This document shows, piece by piece, positions 24,427 through 33,377 of a stretch of 64,000 bases of DNA (its first letter is position 1; the number at the start of each line of letters is the position of its first letter). Location of the stretch: the NCBI GenBank assembly GCA_015075445.1, contig JABTUJ010000003.1, positions 124,001-188,000 of the forward strand, in the 5' to 3' direction. Origin of the DNA: Verrucomicrobiales bacterium (GTDB taxonomy: Bacteria > Verrucomicrobiota > Verrucomicrobiia > Limisphaerales > J093). The notes under the pieces are model-generated. The model did not search any database. It had not been told where the DNA came from and saw nothing but the letters and a program-made list of their open reading frames with translations. The translations under genes and the position numbers were made by a program.

Positions 24427-25512
24427 TTTGCGGATCAAGACTTCCCAGGCGGATTCCGGTGTCTCCCAGCCGCTGCTGAACCGCACCACGCGATCGGCGT
24501 TGTCCCGGCTCCTTCCCATGGCTTCGAGAACGTGCGAAGGGACATCGCGTCCGCTGCTGCAGGCGGAGCCGGAAGCGACCGCGAAGCCCAGCCGGTCGAG
24601 TGCGACGACCCAGCGGCGTCCGTCGGCGCGCGGGGGGAGTTGCAGGCTGACCGTGTTCCAGAGGCGGGGCGCGTCAGCGCCCAGGAGTTCGGTCCCGGGC
24701 AGCGCCTGCTGCACCCTGGCGACAAAACGGTCGCGCCAGACGATGCGCTGCTCGGCGCCGCCCACGGCCAGCTCCCGCTCGCGGGCTTCCAGGCTTGCGA
24801 CCATGGCGAGGATGCCCGGCAGGTTCTGGGTTCCGGCGCGACGCCGGTCCTCTTGTGGGCCGCCGCGCAGCAGCGGTCGAAGGGTGGTCGGGCCCTTCAG
24901 AAAGCCGACGCCGGGTGGTCCGCCGAACTTGTGAGCGCAGCCGGTAAGGAACGCGCATGCGCCCAGGCCGGCGGCCGGCAGCTTGCCCAGCCACTGAGCG
25001 GCGTCGCAGCCGAACCAGACGCCGTGTTCCCGGCACCGGGCGGCGACTTCACGCCACGGCTGGAGGACGCCGGTTTCATTGTTGGCCGCCATCAACAACA
25101 CCGCCGCCGGCGGCCGGGTGCGCAGGCGGTTCTCCAGCCACGGGAGATCCACCACCCCGGCAGGCGTCGCGGGGATGAGTTGCCGCCGCTCCGCCAGCTC
25201 GTGGCGCGTCGGCTCCAGCACGGAAGGATGCTCGAGGCTGGACACAAGCACGGTGCCGGTCAGGGCGTGCGCCAGGTGATGGACCATGAGGTTGTTGGAC
25301 TCGGTGGCGCCGGAGGTGAAGATCACTTCGCCTGGCGAGCAACCGAGCATCGCGGCCAGGCGCGCGCGGGCACCCTCGAGGGCGCGGTCCGCGCGGGCGC
25401 CCAGCCGATGCAAGCTGGACGGGTTCGCGGGGAACCGCGTGGCGGCGTCGAGCCACGCGGCCCGGGCGACCTCACTAAGCGGATGCGTGGCGGCGTGATC
25501 GAAGTAGTGCAC
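24412..25512 (-). CDS. Cysteine desulfurase (NifS/IscS family)
   Basis: A 366-residue PLP enzyme that removes sulfur from cysteine for Fe-S or other sulfur pathways. The GTG at 25512 (VHYFDHAATHPLSEVARAAW) is the likely start because it matches the family N-terminus; the frame is open upstream to 25683 with unrelated residues. The PLP lysine is in TGCAHKFGGPPGVGF. The catalytic cysteine lies in ASGSACSSGRDVPSHVL. SGATESNNL binds the PLP phosphate. The last residues, KGVSS and the stop, are encoded by the inverted end of the RAYT element, so the native C-terminus was probably replaced. A GcvH-like gene is divergent from it. Confidence 0.92.
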   Translation of the reverse strand: MHYFDHAATHPLSEVARAAWLDAATRFPANPSSLHRLGARADRALEGARARLAAMLGCSPGEVIFTSGATESNNLMVHHLAHALTGTVLVSSLEHPSVLEPTRHELAERRQLIPATPAGVVDLPWLENRLRTRPPAAVLLMAANNETGVLQPWREVAARCREHGVWFGCDAAQWLGKLPAAGLGACAFLTGCAHKFGGPPGVGFLKGPTTLRPLLRGGPQEDRRRAGTQNLPGILAMVASLEARERELAVGGAEQRIVWRDRFVARVQQALPGTELLGADAPRLWNTVSLQLPPRADGRRWVVALDRLGFAVASGSACSSGRDVPSHVLEAMGRSRDNADRVVRFSSGWETPESAWEVLIRKGVSS

Positions 25513-25634
25513 GGCGGAATCCTTGCCATCAGGACGCCGCGACGCCAGTCTCGGCGCGTCGCCGTGGGTCCGGTTCGGCCTGATGCGGCGGGGCGATGAG
25601 AGACGAGCGAGGCGATTCGGCTGGAGGGAAGGCC

Positions 25635-26111
25635 ATGGAACGTCAGCGCTATCAGCGGGGCCATTTCGTGACCTGGTTGCCAACTGCGCACCGGTACACG
25701 ACGGACCACGCCTGGCTGGTGCCGGCGCCGGACGCGGCGTCGGGGCGAAAGTGGCGCGTGGGCTTGACCGCGTTTGCCCTGCGCCTGCTGGGGGATTTGG
25801 TCGAGTGCGAGTTCAGCATCCCACCGGGTGGTCGCGTTGCGCCGGGCGACATCCTCGGAACGCTGGAGGGTTTCAAGGCCGTGACCGACCTTTCCTGTGC
25901 TGGCCGGGGCGTCTTCGTGGGGGGCAATCCCGCCTTGGCCGACGGGGTCGAGGTGGTCGAGCGTGACCCGCATGAAGCGGGCTGGCTTTACGAGTTTGCG
26001 GGCGAACCCGCACCGGGCAGTCTGGACTTCGAGGAGTATTGCCGTTGGCTTGACCAGACCCTTGACCGGCTCCGTGCAGGCGAGGCATGGCCCGAGGAGC
26101 CGGGGGGCTGA
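25635..26111 (+). CDS. GcvH-like lipoyl carrier protein
   Basis: A 158-residue protein related to the glycine-cleavage H protein, starting at ATG 25635. The pattern YTTDHAWLVPAP, then VGLTAFALRLLGDLVECEF, then GTLEGFKAVTDLSC places the lipoylation lysine at Lys81. No gcvT, gcvP or lipoate ligase genes are adjacent. Stand-alone H proteins can act as lipoyl carriers for lipoate synthesis or as sulfur-relay partners. Being divergent from a cysteine desulfurase is suggestive, since lipoyl synthase needs Fe-S clusters, but this is inference. The N-terminus (MERQRYQRGHFVTWLPTA) is longer than usual. Confidence 0.78.
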   Translation: MERQRYQRGHFVTWLPTAHRYTTDHAWLVPAPDAASGRKWRVGLTAFALRLLGDLVECEFSIPPGGRVAPGDILGTLEGFKAVTDLSCAGRGVFVGGNPALADGVEVVERDPHEAGWLYEFAGEPAPGSLDFEEYCRWLDQTLDRLRAGEAWPEEPGG

Positions 26112-26238
26112 GACGTCGCCGGGTTGGGTTTGCCGCCGGGTCAGGACCCGCCTACAGGGGCCAGTGCTCACCGGGCAGTTCATGAAAAGGCGGTAGGAGA
26201 CCGGAGCGCTGCGATTCAGGCAATCCGGAAACAAAGAG

Positions 26239-26266
26239 GCGGGTGCGGAAGAGGCTCCGCGCCCGC
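26239..26266. terminator. Hairpin between convergent genes
   Basis: GCGGGTGCGGA (26239-26249) pairs with TCCGCGCCCGC (26256-26266) through an 11-bp stem with one G-U pair and a 6-base loop. A short T-rich stretch (TCTTGG) follows. It lies between the end of the GcvH-like gene and the end of the convergent CBM9-like gene, so it could stop transcription from either side. No long U-tract is present, so efficiency is uncertain. Confidence 0.5.
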
Positions 26267-26302
26267 TCTTGGTTGGCCCGATGTGGGTGTGGGGTTGGGC
26301 CG

Positions 26303-28183
26303 CTAATACTTCAGCCGGTAGAACCGCTGGGCGCCCGTGGGGGGGGTCACATACGGACTGGCGGCGGTCGGCATGCGCGTCCAGGGACCCGCTGCAACAT
26401 CGGTCGTGGCTTCGAGTTCGGCCGCCCCGATCCACTCGAGCCGGACCTGGTTGGCGGCGGGCCGCGTGACGCCGGTGAAGACCGGGGTGGTGGGAGGCGG
26501 TCCGAGGACGGGGAAGTCGACGGTGATGCTGGGCAGGCCTTCCGCCTTGATGAGGATGTAATCGACCTCGAAGTTCCCCACGCCATCGATGGAGGATCCC
26601 GTGATGCCGGCCAACCCGCTGCGCTCGGTGCGCGTGGGGATGTAGTTCCACGTCAGTTGCCAGGCGCTGGGTTCGGGGGTTTGGCCGTCGGCCAGCCAGA
26701 CCTTGCCGAAGACGTCGTTGGTGCCGCCGCCGGCGTCCTTCTCCTGCCGCAGACGCAGCCAGTACCAGACGTTGGTCTGCCAATCGAGCTTGAGCCCGGC
26801 CGGGCCCCAGGCGCGGGCGTCATCGAGGAGCTTGAATTGCCGACCCGACACGTTGTCCTGCGTGAAGTTGCGGAAGTGAAGGTTGATGCCCTGGCTGTTG
26901 GTATCGGCGACGCCGACCGCGATCCCGGCTCGCGGACCGTCGGCATTCACGCCGAACGCGGTGATGCGCATGCGCGCGAGCACCTCCTGGACGGTGGAGT
27001 TGTAGTCGGCGACATCGTCGTAGAGCAGGTGGTTGGGATCGCCCGTCCGGACGGTCACGGACAGCAGCCCGTTCGCCTGTCGATAGAGATCTCCGCCGGG
27101 ACCGACGGGCTTCCAGTTCGGGTTACGCGTCTCGCTGGTGAAGTCGTCCTGAAAGCCGTTGACGACCTGACCGCGGTCGACCGGATCGCCGGATGGGGCG
27201 GCCGCGAACACGATCTGTCCGGCGCCGCCGTGGGTGAGGCGACCGGTTGAATCGATGATCAACGGAAAGAGCATGGCGAGGTACTCCTCGTCCTGCTGCT
27301 GTTCCGGGGTCAACTCGGCCCACGTCGTCGGGTTCATGCCTTGGTGCCGCGCGCGGTTGGCCCAGAAGTACTGGATCTCGAGGTCCTGGGTGCGGCTGGC
27401 GTTGCCGTTGAGCCCGGGCCCCTGTTGGTCGTCGTCGTCGAGGCCGATGTTGAAGCCCATGACATAGCCGTTTTGGAGCTTGTTGCCGGCCGCGGGATCC
27501 TCGAACAACGATTTCTTGAAGCGCGCCTCGAGCTTCCAGCCGGTGGGCCCCTGGGCGCCCACGCCGAAGATCTCGCCGTCGGGCCCGTACTTCCAGTCGA
27601 CGGCCGACGACCAGGTTTGTCCGTTGATCGTGCCGGTGGCGTCATCCCAGCGGGAGAAGCGGCCCTCGAAGTTCACATAGCAATGGCCGCCGTAGGCATC
27701 GTTCGAGTTGTCCGTGTTGACATCGAAACGGTCGTTGAGGGCGTCGATGATGATCTCGATGGAGTCGTCCTTCCAGAAGGCGCTGTTGGGATCGTCCGTG
27801 TTGACGACGTCGTCTTTCACGTCCACGCCGACGTAGAAGTAATCCTCGTCGTGGGCGAGCCAGAAGGTGAAGCTCGAGTCCTCCGGGCCGTCCCAGACGC
27901 GGTCCGGCGGGTAGTCGAGGATCCAGGCATTGTCGCCCGGCGTGACGGTGATGCCAGCAAAGCCGCCGTACTCGGCGGGGGTGGGGTTGGCATCGAGCTT
28001 GATCGAGCCCTTGGGAACCATGGGCACCTGAAGGGTGGTCTTGTCGACATCCGACCAGGGGCCGGGTGCCGTGGGGTCAAACGTCAGGATGTCGTACGGC
28101 TGGGACCAACTGGATGTCGATCCTAGGCTTACAACGCATGCCAGCAGGAGCAGGCTCCGCATAGACCGCGTGTTGGGTTTCAT
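26303..28183 (-). CDS. Secreted protein with CBM9-like domain
   Basis: A 626-residue exported protein with signal peptide SLLLLACVVSLGSTSSWSQ. Residues 60-290 follow the family 9 carbohydrate-binding / dystroglycan-type pattern (SFTFWLAHDEDYFYVGVDVK, then DDSIEIIIDALNDRFDV). A second beta-rich region (LHFRNFTQDNVSGRQF) looks like a concanavalin-type sandwich. The C-terminus ends in a fibronectin-like segment ending RFYRLKY. No catalytic motif is recognised. It may bind polysaccharide at the cell surface. The gene downstream in the same direction begins about 190 bp beyond, with no clear operon link. Confidence 0.7.
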   Translation of the reverse strand: MKPNTRSMRSLLLLACVVSLGSTSSWSQPYDILTFDPTAPGPWSDVDKTTLQVPMVPKGSIKLDANPTPAEYGGFAGITVTPGDNAWILDYPPDRVWDGPEDSSFTFWLAHDEDYFYVGVDVKDDVVNTDDPNSAFWKDDSIEIIIDALNDRFDVNTDNSNDAYGGHCYVNFEGRFSRWDDATGTINGQTWSSAVDWKYGPDGEIFGVGAQGPTGWKLEARFKKSLFEDPAAGNKLQNGYVMGFNIGLDDDDQQGPGLNGNASRTQDLEIQYFWANRARHQGMNPTTWAELTPEQQQDEEYLAMLFPLIIDSTGRLTHGGAGQIVFAAAPSGDPVDRGQVVNGFQDDFTSETRNPNWKPVGPGGDLYRQANGLLSVTVRTGDPNHLLYDDVADYNSTVQEVLARMRITAFGVNADGPRAGIAVGVADTNSQGINLHFRNFTQDNVSGRQFKLLDDARAWGPAGLKLDWQTNVWYWLRLRQEKDAGGGTNDVFGKVWLADGQTPEPSAWQLTWNYIPTRTERSGLAGITGSSIDGVGNFEVDYILIKAEGLPSITVDFPVLGPPPTTPVFTGVTRPAANQVRLEWIGAAELEATTDVAAGPWTRMPTAASPYVTPPTGAQRFYRLKY

Positions 28184-28389
28184 GGTTTGGGTGGCGCGCG
28201 CCGGAGGTCACCAGGACTTGCCAGGGGATTTCGGCTGCACGCGTGAGCGTTGGTGTTTCTTGGGCTACCTGGGGACTTTGGGAAGGCAGCTTTACCAAGT
28301 CAAGTCTGGAAAACAGCGGCTCTCATCGCCTCCTCGCCGCCCTCGGCGCGGCCCCAAGCTGCCGCTCCGACCGGATCCGTCGGGCGCGT

Positions 28390-29592
28390 CTACTCGTATT
28401 CGCTGATCCCGGCGGGTTGGGCGCGGCCTTTCCGCCAGCCTTCCCAGAACATCCCATCGGCGAAGTCCCACAGGACATAGGCGTGGAACCGGAAGTCGTA
28501 GGTACGCTGGTTGAGGGGGATCTCAACCCCGGCCGCGGCCCGGACGTGTCCCCGCCGGCTCAAACCGAAGTTGAACTGGGGCAGGAGAGTCCACTGAACC
28601 TCGTCCTGGTCGCCCGGTTGGAAGGGTGCCCGCGCGGTCAGTTCCAGTCCGGGAAACACGCCGCGCGGCCAGGGGGTGGGCATCCAGTGCACGACCGATG
28701 CCCACTCGAGGTCGCCTCCGCCGGGGTCGCGGAATGGCAGGTGGGATTTCAGGCTGGTTTGCAGGGTGAACGCCTCGCCCAGACCTTTGGCGGCCGCCAG
28801 AAACGGGATGGCCTCGGCCTCGTTGCCGCTGCGCAGCGACACGGCGAAGTCGGCGCCCCCCGAGAGCAGGAAGGTGCGGGGGAGGTGGTCGTAGAGCACG
28901 TACTTGGCACCGGCCTCGACCTCGTCCCACTGGCCCTGGCCCCCCTCGAACTCGTGCACCAGCTTGAGCTCGGTCTGCCAGCGGGCGAACCAGCGCTTCT
29001 CGAACTCGAGGGCATTGGCGACTGCGTCCTCGCCGTCGGGACGACGCGTGAAGCGGTTGAAGTACACGACTTCATCCTCGATCCAGGCCTTCTTGGTGCG
29101 GAAGGCGAGCAGGTAATTGAGGTCGCCGGGCGGGTAGTTGTGCTCGCCCGCCAGGGTCTTGAGGTGGGCGATCATCTCCTCGATCTCGGCGTCCGAGAAG
29201 GCATCTGTGAATGCGGGCATGGCGGCGGAGAACCCAATGAGGGCTCCGCCGTGCTTAGTGACCATGAACCAGTCGCCGGCCGGTTCGCGGCTGTTGAAGA
29301 GGGGATCGCTGAAATCGGCGGGTTTGGGGTCGAGGGACTGCACGCCGGGCAGGGCGGGATCGTAGCGCCCGTGGGGGCCATGGCACGCAGCGCAGGCGGC
29401 CAGGTAGTTCCGCTGTCCGCGCAGCAGGTCCAGGTCCTGCGCGGAGGCGGTGCTGGCGAGGAACCCCAGCGCGACCGCGACGGCGCGCCATGGCGCGCCG
29501 GGTCGTTGACGGCGAGTTGAGGACGGCCGGCGGCACGGTGGGATGCCGGGCTGTGGAGAGCGCGGCGGGCGAGAGGCAGGCGATGCAGACAT
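28390..29592 (-). CDS. Exported monoheme cytochrome c with a C-terminal beta-rich domain
   Basis: A 400-residue protein. An Arg/Pro-rich N-terminus is followed by a hydrophobic stretch VAVALGFLASTASAQ that should act as a signal peptide. The cytochrome domain has CAACHGPHGRYDP as the only heme site. A candidate sixth-ligand methionine lies in FSAAMPAFTDAFSDAEIEEM. Residues 160-400 form alternating strands with aromatic residues (VHWMPTPWPRGVFPGLELTA, RTYDFRFHAYVLWDF) that suggest an outer-membrane-like barrel or sheet. I do not know a named family for this pair. The heme domain is clear; the second domain is described only from its pattern. Confidence 0.7.
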   Translation of the reverse strand: MSASPASRPPRSPQPGIPPCRRPSSTRRQRPGAPWRAVAVALGFLASTASAQDLDLLRGQRNYLAACAACHGPHGRYDPALPGVQSLDPKPADFSDPLFNSREPAGDWFMVTKHGGALIGFSAAMPAFTDAFSDAEIEEMIAHLKTLAGEHNYPPGDLNYLLAFRTKKAWIEDEVVYFNRFTRRPDGEDAVANALEFEKRWFARWQTELKLVHEFEGGQGQWDEVEAGAKYVLYDHLPRTFLLSGGADFAVSLRSGNEAEAIPFLAAAKGLGEAFTLQTSLKSHLPFRDPGGGDLEWASVVHWMPTPWPRGVFPGLELTARAPFQPGDQDEVQWTLLPQFNFGLSRRGHVRAAAGVEIPLNQRTYDFRFHAYVLWDFADGMFWEGWRKGRAQPAGISEYE

Positions 29593-29658
29593 AAGCCGGT
29601 CGGGGACGTGTGGCGATGAGCTAACACGCTGGACCGGGGCAGGGCAAGCCTCGTGCCG

Positions 29659-29735
29659 AAGGGGTCAGTTCTTGACTTTGTCAACTCACCCCCGCGCGGA
29701 CGCGTCGAGATGACAAAGTCAAGAACTGACCCCTT
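29659..29735. repeat. Element B without transposase (77-bp inverted repeat)
   Basis: Two perfect 25-bp arms (29659-29683 and 29711-29735) reading inward from AAGGGGTCAGTTCTTGACTT enclose a 27-base loop. The arms equal the ends of the RAYT element at 23408-24426. A partial third copy (GAACTGACCCCTT) occurs at 29761-29773. The repeat lies between two minus-strand genes and ends 43 bp before the CorC-family gene. It looks like a non-autonomous derivative. Confidence 0.85.
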
Positions 29736-29777
29736 TGGGATGGTGAATGGAGCAAATGATGAACTGACCCCTTGGGG

Positions 29778-31076
29778 TTAGGGTTGGCGCATCAGGAGCA
29801 CCTTGTCCACGCGGTGGCCGTCCATGTCGATGACCTCGACCCGGTAGCCGCTCCAGTCGAAGGCTTCGCCCTCGGCGGGGACGCGGCCCAACTGCTGCAT
29901 GATGAAGCCGGCGAAGGTCTGGTAGTGGCGCCCCGCGGCGGGGGGCAGTTGAAAGTCCGGGACGGCCCGGGCGAATTCGTCGAGCTCGATGATGGCGTCG
30001 ACGAGCACTGAACCGTCCTCGCGACGTTTGGCCCGGGGCTTGAGACGCTCGTCCGGCGAGGGGAGCTCGCCAATGATCGCCTCCATGATGTCGTGGAGGG
30101 ACACGAGGCCGACGATGCCGCCGAATTCGTCGGCCGCCAGGGCGATGTGCTTGCCGGTGCGTTTGAAGGTCTCGAGGAGGGCGCTGGCGGACTGGGTCGC
30201 GGGCACCACCAGCGGCGGGGTCATGAGGTCCTTGACGCGGGGCGGGATGCCGGCGGCGAGGTTGGCGTAGATGGCGTTGACAGTGACGACGCCGACGACG
30301 TGGTCGAGGTTGCCGTCGTACACGGGGTATGTGGTGTGGCCGCTCACCACGATCTTGTGCCAGATGGCGTCATGGGGTTCATGGACGTTGACCCAGATGA
30401 TCTTGGCGCGCGGGGTCATCAACTCGCCGAGGGTGAGCCGGTCCAGCGCGAGCACGCCTTCGACCATGGCCGGTTCGCTGGGATGGAAGACGCCAGCCCG
30501 CATTCCCTCGCGCACCAGCAGTCCCACCTCTTCCTCGGTCACCTCAACCACCGGTTTGGCCTCGATGCGGAACAGTTTGAGGACGGCATCGGTGCCCCAG
30601 CCCAGCAGGGTGACGAGCGGCGAGACGATGCGGGACAGGGCGCCCAGGGGGCCGGCGATGAACGCCGCGATGCCTTCGGGGTTGGCCAGACCCAATCGCT
30701 TGGGGACGAGTTCGCCAATGATGAGGCTGGCGAGGGTAATGGCGGCGACCACGAGGCCGAAGCTCAGGGGCTGCGCATAGGGTTCGAGCCAGGGCACCTG
30801 CGTGAGGAAGCCCGCGAGGCTCCCCGCGACCCGGGCGCCACCAAAGGCAGCCGCCAAGGTACCGACCAGCGTGATGCCGACCTGGACGGTGGCGAGGAAG
30901 CGGTTGGGATTTTCCGCCAGTTCGAGGGCTGCCCGCGCGCGGGAGTTCCCGGCCTCGGCGCGCTGGCGCAGTCGCGCCTTGCGGGCGGACACCACCGCGA
31001 TCTCGCTCATGGCGAAGAGCCCGTTGGCGAGCAACAGGGCGAAGATGACGGCGATTTCCAGGGTCATGGCACTCAT
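29778..31076 (-). CDS. CNNM/CorC family transporter (HlyC-type hemolysin family)
   Basis: A 432-residue membrane protein. The N-terminal DUF21 region has three or four helices (LEIAVIFALLLANGLFAMSE, and FGLVVAAITLASLIIGELVP). Two CBS domains follow (LGELMTPRAKIIWV; VKDLMTPPLVVPATQS), then a C-terminal CorC_HlyC domain ending VEVIDMDGHRVDKVLLM. The family is linked to magnesium and cobalt transport or regulation. Length and domain order are normal. The element B repeat lies immediately downstream. The neighbours give no further clue to its substrate. Confidence 0.92.
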   Translation of the reverse strand: MSAMTLEIAVIFALLLANGLFAMSEIAVVSARKARLRQRAEAGNSRARAALELAENPNRFLATVQVGITLVGTLAAAFGGARVAGSLAGFLTQVPWLEPYAQPLSFGLVVAAITLASLIIGELVPKRLGLANPEGIAAFIAGPLGALSRIVSPLVTLLGWGTDAVLKLFRIEAKPVVEVTEEEVGLLVREGMRAGVFHPSEPAMVEGVLALDRLTLGELMTPRAKIIWVNVHEPHDAIWHKIVVSGHTTYPVYDGNLDHVVGVVTVNAIYANLAAGIPPRVKDLMTPPLVVPATQSASALLETFKRTGKHIALAADEFGGIVGLVSLHDIMEAIIGELPSPDERLKPRAKRREDGSVLVDAIIELDEFARAVPDFQLPPAAGRHYQTFAGFIMQQLGRVPAEGEAFDWSGYRVEVIDMDGHRVDKVLLMRQP

Positions 31077-31142
31077 AGGTCAGTGTCCCGGGGCCAGGCG
31101 TTTCCGGCGAACCACGCCACCCTAACTCGCTTCGGGCTCAAG

Positions 31143-33362
31143 TCACGCCTTGCCTCCGGCCGTGGGCGCTGGCGGGGTTCCGCTCCCTGCGGTGAGGCCG
31201 GCGAGCTGGCGAAGGCGTTCACGCTCGGCCGGGGGGAGCCCCTCGGGGTCGAAGCGAAGCCGGTAGTGGAGGCGGAGGGCTTCCTGGACGCGATCGGCTG
31301 TGGGCGAGTCGAGCAGGCCGACGCGGCGGGTCCAGGCCGGCCAGGTTTCGTGGGGCGACCGCGGCCCGTGGATGGTCTCGAAGGAGCGCGCCAGGCCGTA
31401 GAACTCCGAGTCCAGCCCGGGCGGGGGCCGGCGCGGCATCGACGTGCTTCGGTCGCGTCGCGTCCGTCGCCAGCGGCTGCCGCGGACCTGGCGCCAGGCG
31501 AGCCAGGCGAGGACGACCATGCTGGCGGCGAAGAGATAAAGGCGACCGTGGCCGGCCTGTTGGCGCCACTGGGTGAAGCGATACCAAACATCGGAGAGAC
31601 GGTCGCTCAAGGCCTCCCACCAGCGGGCGGCGTGCTGCTCTTCCGCGTGCCAGGTTGCGGGCGTGGTATCTACATCCAGCCAACGCCCGTCGAGGTAGGC
31701 CCGCACCAGGCATGGGCGTCCGGCTGCAGGCGATCCACGCTTCGCGCGACGCTGGGTAATGCTGTACCCGACGGCGTACCGGTGGGGATTCCGGCGGCGC
31801 CGGGCAGGGCACCGTGGCGGTGGCGAAGCATCACCAATGGTTACGCGGGTTTCGCGGAGGAAACGCTCGAGGATGCCGGTGTGTTCCGAGCGGGCACCCG
31901 CGCGTTGCCAGAGGGAATAGCGGAAGGCCGAGGCGAAGTAGCGGGTCAGGCTCTCGACCGCGGCGTGGGGGGGGAGGGAGGGCAAGCCGAGTTCGTCGGC
32001 CACCGCCCGGATCACGGCCTGGTCCTGCCAGGGAAGCTGATCCAGGTCGGTGTCATCCACGCAGGGGGCGCCGTCGAAGCCGCCGCCCGGGCCGTGCTCG
32101 ACGGCATAGGTGACCAGCGGCAGGGCGAGCTGGCATCGGGCCGCGCCGAAGACGTTGGTCTCGAGGACCTGGGCGGTGAGGTTGCGGACGGCGAGGGTGT
32201 CGGGGGGCAGGGACAGCGGGGCTTCGCCGTTGACGGAGTAGGTGGCGATCTGCATCGACTCGCCGCGGCGGCGCTCGGGGCTGAGGGGCCAGAGGAGGCC
32301 GTCCAACTCGGGGACCACCGGTTGGAAGTCGCGCAGCGCCACGGTCCAGGTGTTGCCCCGGAAGCGGTTGAAGGCGGCTTCGCGCAGGAGTCCCGGGGCG
32401 CGGTCCGAGTCGGTGTGTACCCGCAGCACGATGCGACCGGACTGTTTGATCCGGCCCACACTGCCGAGGGCGGTGAGGTTGCGTTGCTGGTCGAAGCGGC
32501 CCTCACCGCTGCCTTCGGCGAGGCGGCTTTCGAGTCCCTGCCAGGCCGCGCGCAGCGCCAGGAGGCCCTGCTGACCGGCGAGGGTGGCTGCGAGCACGAG
32601 CAGCAGCAGGCCGGCCCAGGTGGGGGCGCGGAACCGCCGGTTGCGCCACGGCCAGAGCGCCCAGCTCACCATCGCGGCGCACAGGGGCAGAAAGAACGGG
32701 GAACGGGTGGCCGAAGCCCCGGAGGCGAATAGCACCAGCGCGAGGTACGGAAAGCCGGGATGGACGCGCGGCTCGCTCCAGACGGTCGATGTTCCCTCGG
32801 CTGGAGCATTGGCCGTGAGCCGGAGCCCGCGGGCCGAGGAGGAGGACAAGGCGGGGGTGGGGAGCGAGAACCCCAGGCGTTCCCGGGCCGCGCGCGCGCG
32901 GAGCAGGAGTGAGAACGTGGTCCAGGGCAGGGGGCCGGTGCGGCTCCAGGCGTGCGCCAGGACAAAGAGGAACAGAACGAACGGAATGGCCCGCAGAAAG
33001 GCGAGAGCCGTCTGCGAGAGCTGGCGAAGTCCCTCGAGGCGCGTCGAGGAGGAACCGGTGTCCACCAGCGACCCGACCGAACCGAGGCCTTCGCGGGCGA
33101 GGAAGAGGTACAGTCCGACGCCGAGGAAGAGGAGCGTGGTGAGGTTCCAAAGCCGGTTGAAATCGTCCTGCCCGGGGTCGAGGCGGAGGGACGAGAACCG
33201 GGCGACTTCGATCAGTGTGCCCATGGCGAGGGCCCACGGCAGGCAGTCGGCCTGCCAGCCCCACAACGCCAGGGCCGCCGCCACGGCCAGGGGCGGAGGT
33301 GCTGGTGGGGCGCCTGGCAGGCGGGCGACCCCGGCTCCACGTTCGGGCAAGGGTTCACGCAT
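31143..33362 (-). CDS. DUF3488/transglutaminase-like membrane protein with a disrupted catalytic core
   Basis: A 739-residue protein with a hydrophobic N-terminal half (DUF3488-like) and a periplasmic transglutaminase-like region, third in a MoxR-DUF58-transglutaminase operon. In this frame FLRETR is followed by unrelated Arg/Pro-rich residues, and the expected Cys (CEYFATA) and His (HAHAW) motifs are missing. Pieces of the core can be read in turn in neighbouring frames: CFATATV, LPGAAGIPT, RYAVGYSITQRR (this frame), EAWIACSR, DAHAW, then VRAYLDGRWLDVDTTP (this frame). This needs several single-base losses between about 31706 and 31860 that together restore the frame. It may be real decay or an error-rich stretch of sequence. 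The rest of the protein is intact. Confidence 0.8.
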   Translation of the reverse strand: MREPLPERGAGVARLPGAPPAPPPLAVAAALALWGWQADCLPWALAMGTLIEVARFSSLRLDPGQDDFNRLWNLTTLLFLGVGLYLFLAREGLGSVGSLVDTGSSSTRLEGLRQLSQTALAFLRAIPFVLFLFVLAHAWSRTGPLPWTTFSLLLRARAARERLGFSLPTPALSSSSARGLRLTANAPAEGTSTVWSEPRVHPGFPYLALVLFASGASATRSPFFLPLCAAMVSWALWPWRNRRFRAPTWAGLLLLVLAATLAGQQGLLALRAAWQGLESRLAEGSGEGRFDQQRNLTALGSVGRIKQSGRIVLRVHTDSDRAPGLLREAAFNRFRGNTWTVALRDFQPVVPELDGLLWPLSPERRRGESMQIATYSVNGEAPLSLPPDTLAVRNLTAQVLETNVFGAARCQLALPLVTYAVEHGPGGGFDGAPCVDDTDLDQLPWQDQAVIRAVADELGLPSLPPHAAVESLTRYFASAFRYSLWQRAGARSEHTGILERFLRETRVTIGDASPPPRCPARRRRNPHRYAVGYSITQRRAKRGSPAAGRPCLVRAYLDGRWLDVDTTPATWHAEEQHAARWWEALSDRLSDVWYRFTQWRQQAGHGRLYLFAASMVVLAWLAWRQVRGSRWRRTRRDRSTSMPRRPPPGLDSEFYGLARSFETIHGPRSPHETWPAWTRRVGLLDSPTADRVQEALRLHYRLRFDPEGLPPAERERLRQLAGLTAGSGTPPAPTAGGKA

Positions 33363-33377
33363 GGCCGCGTCCTGCGT

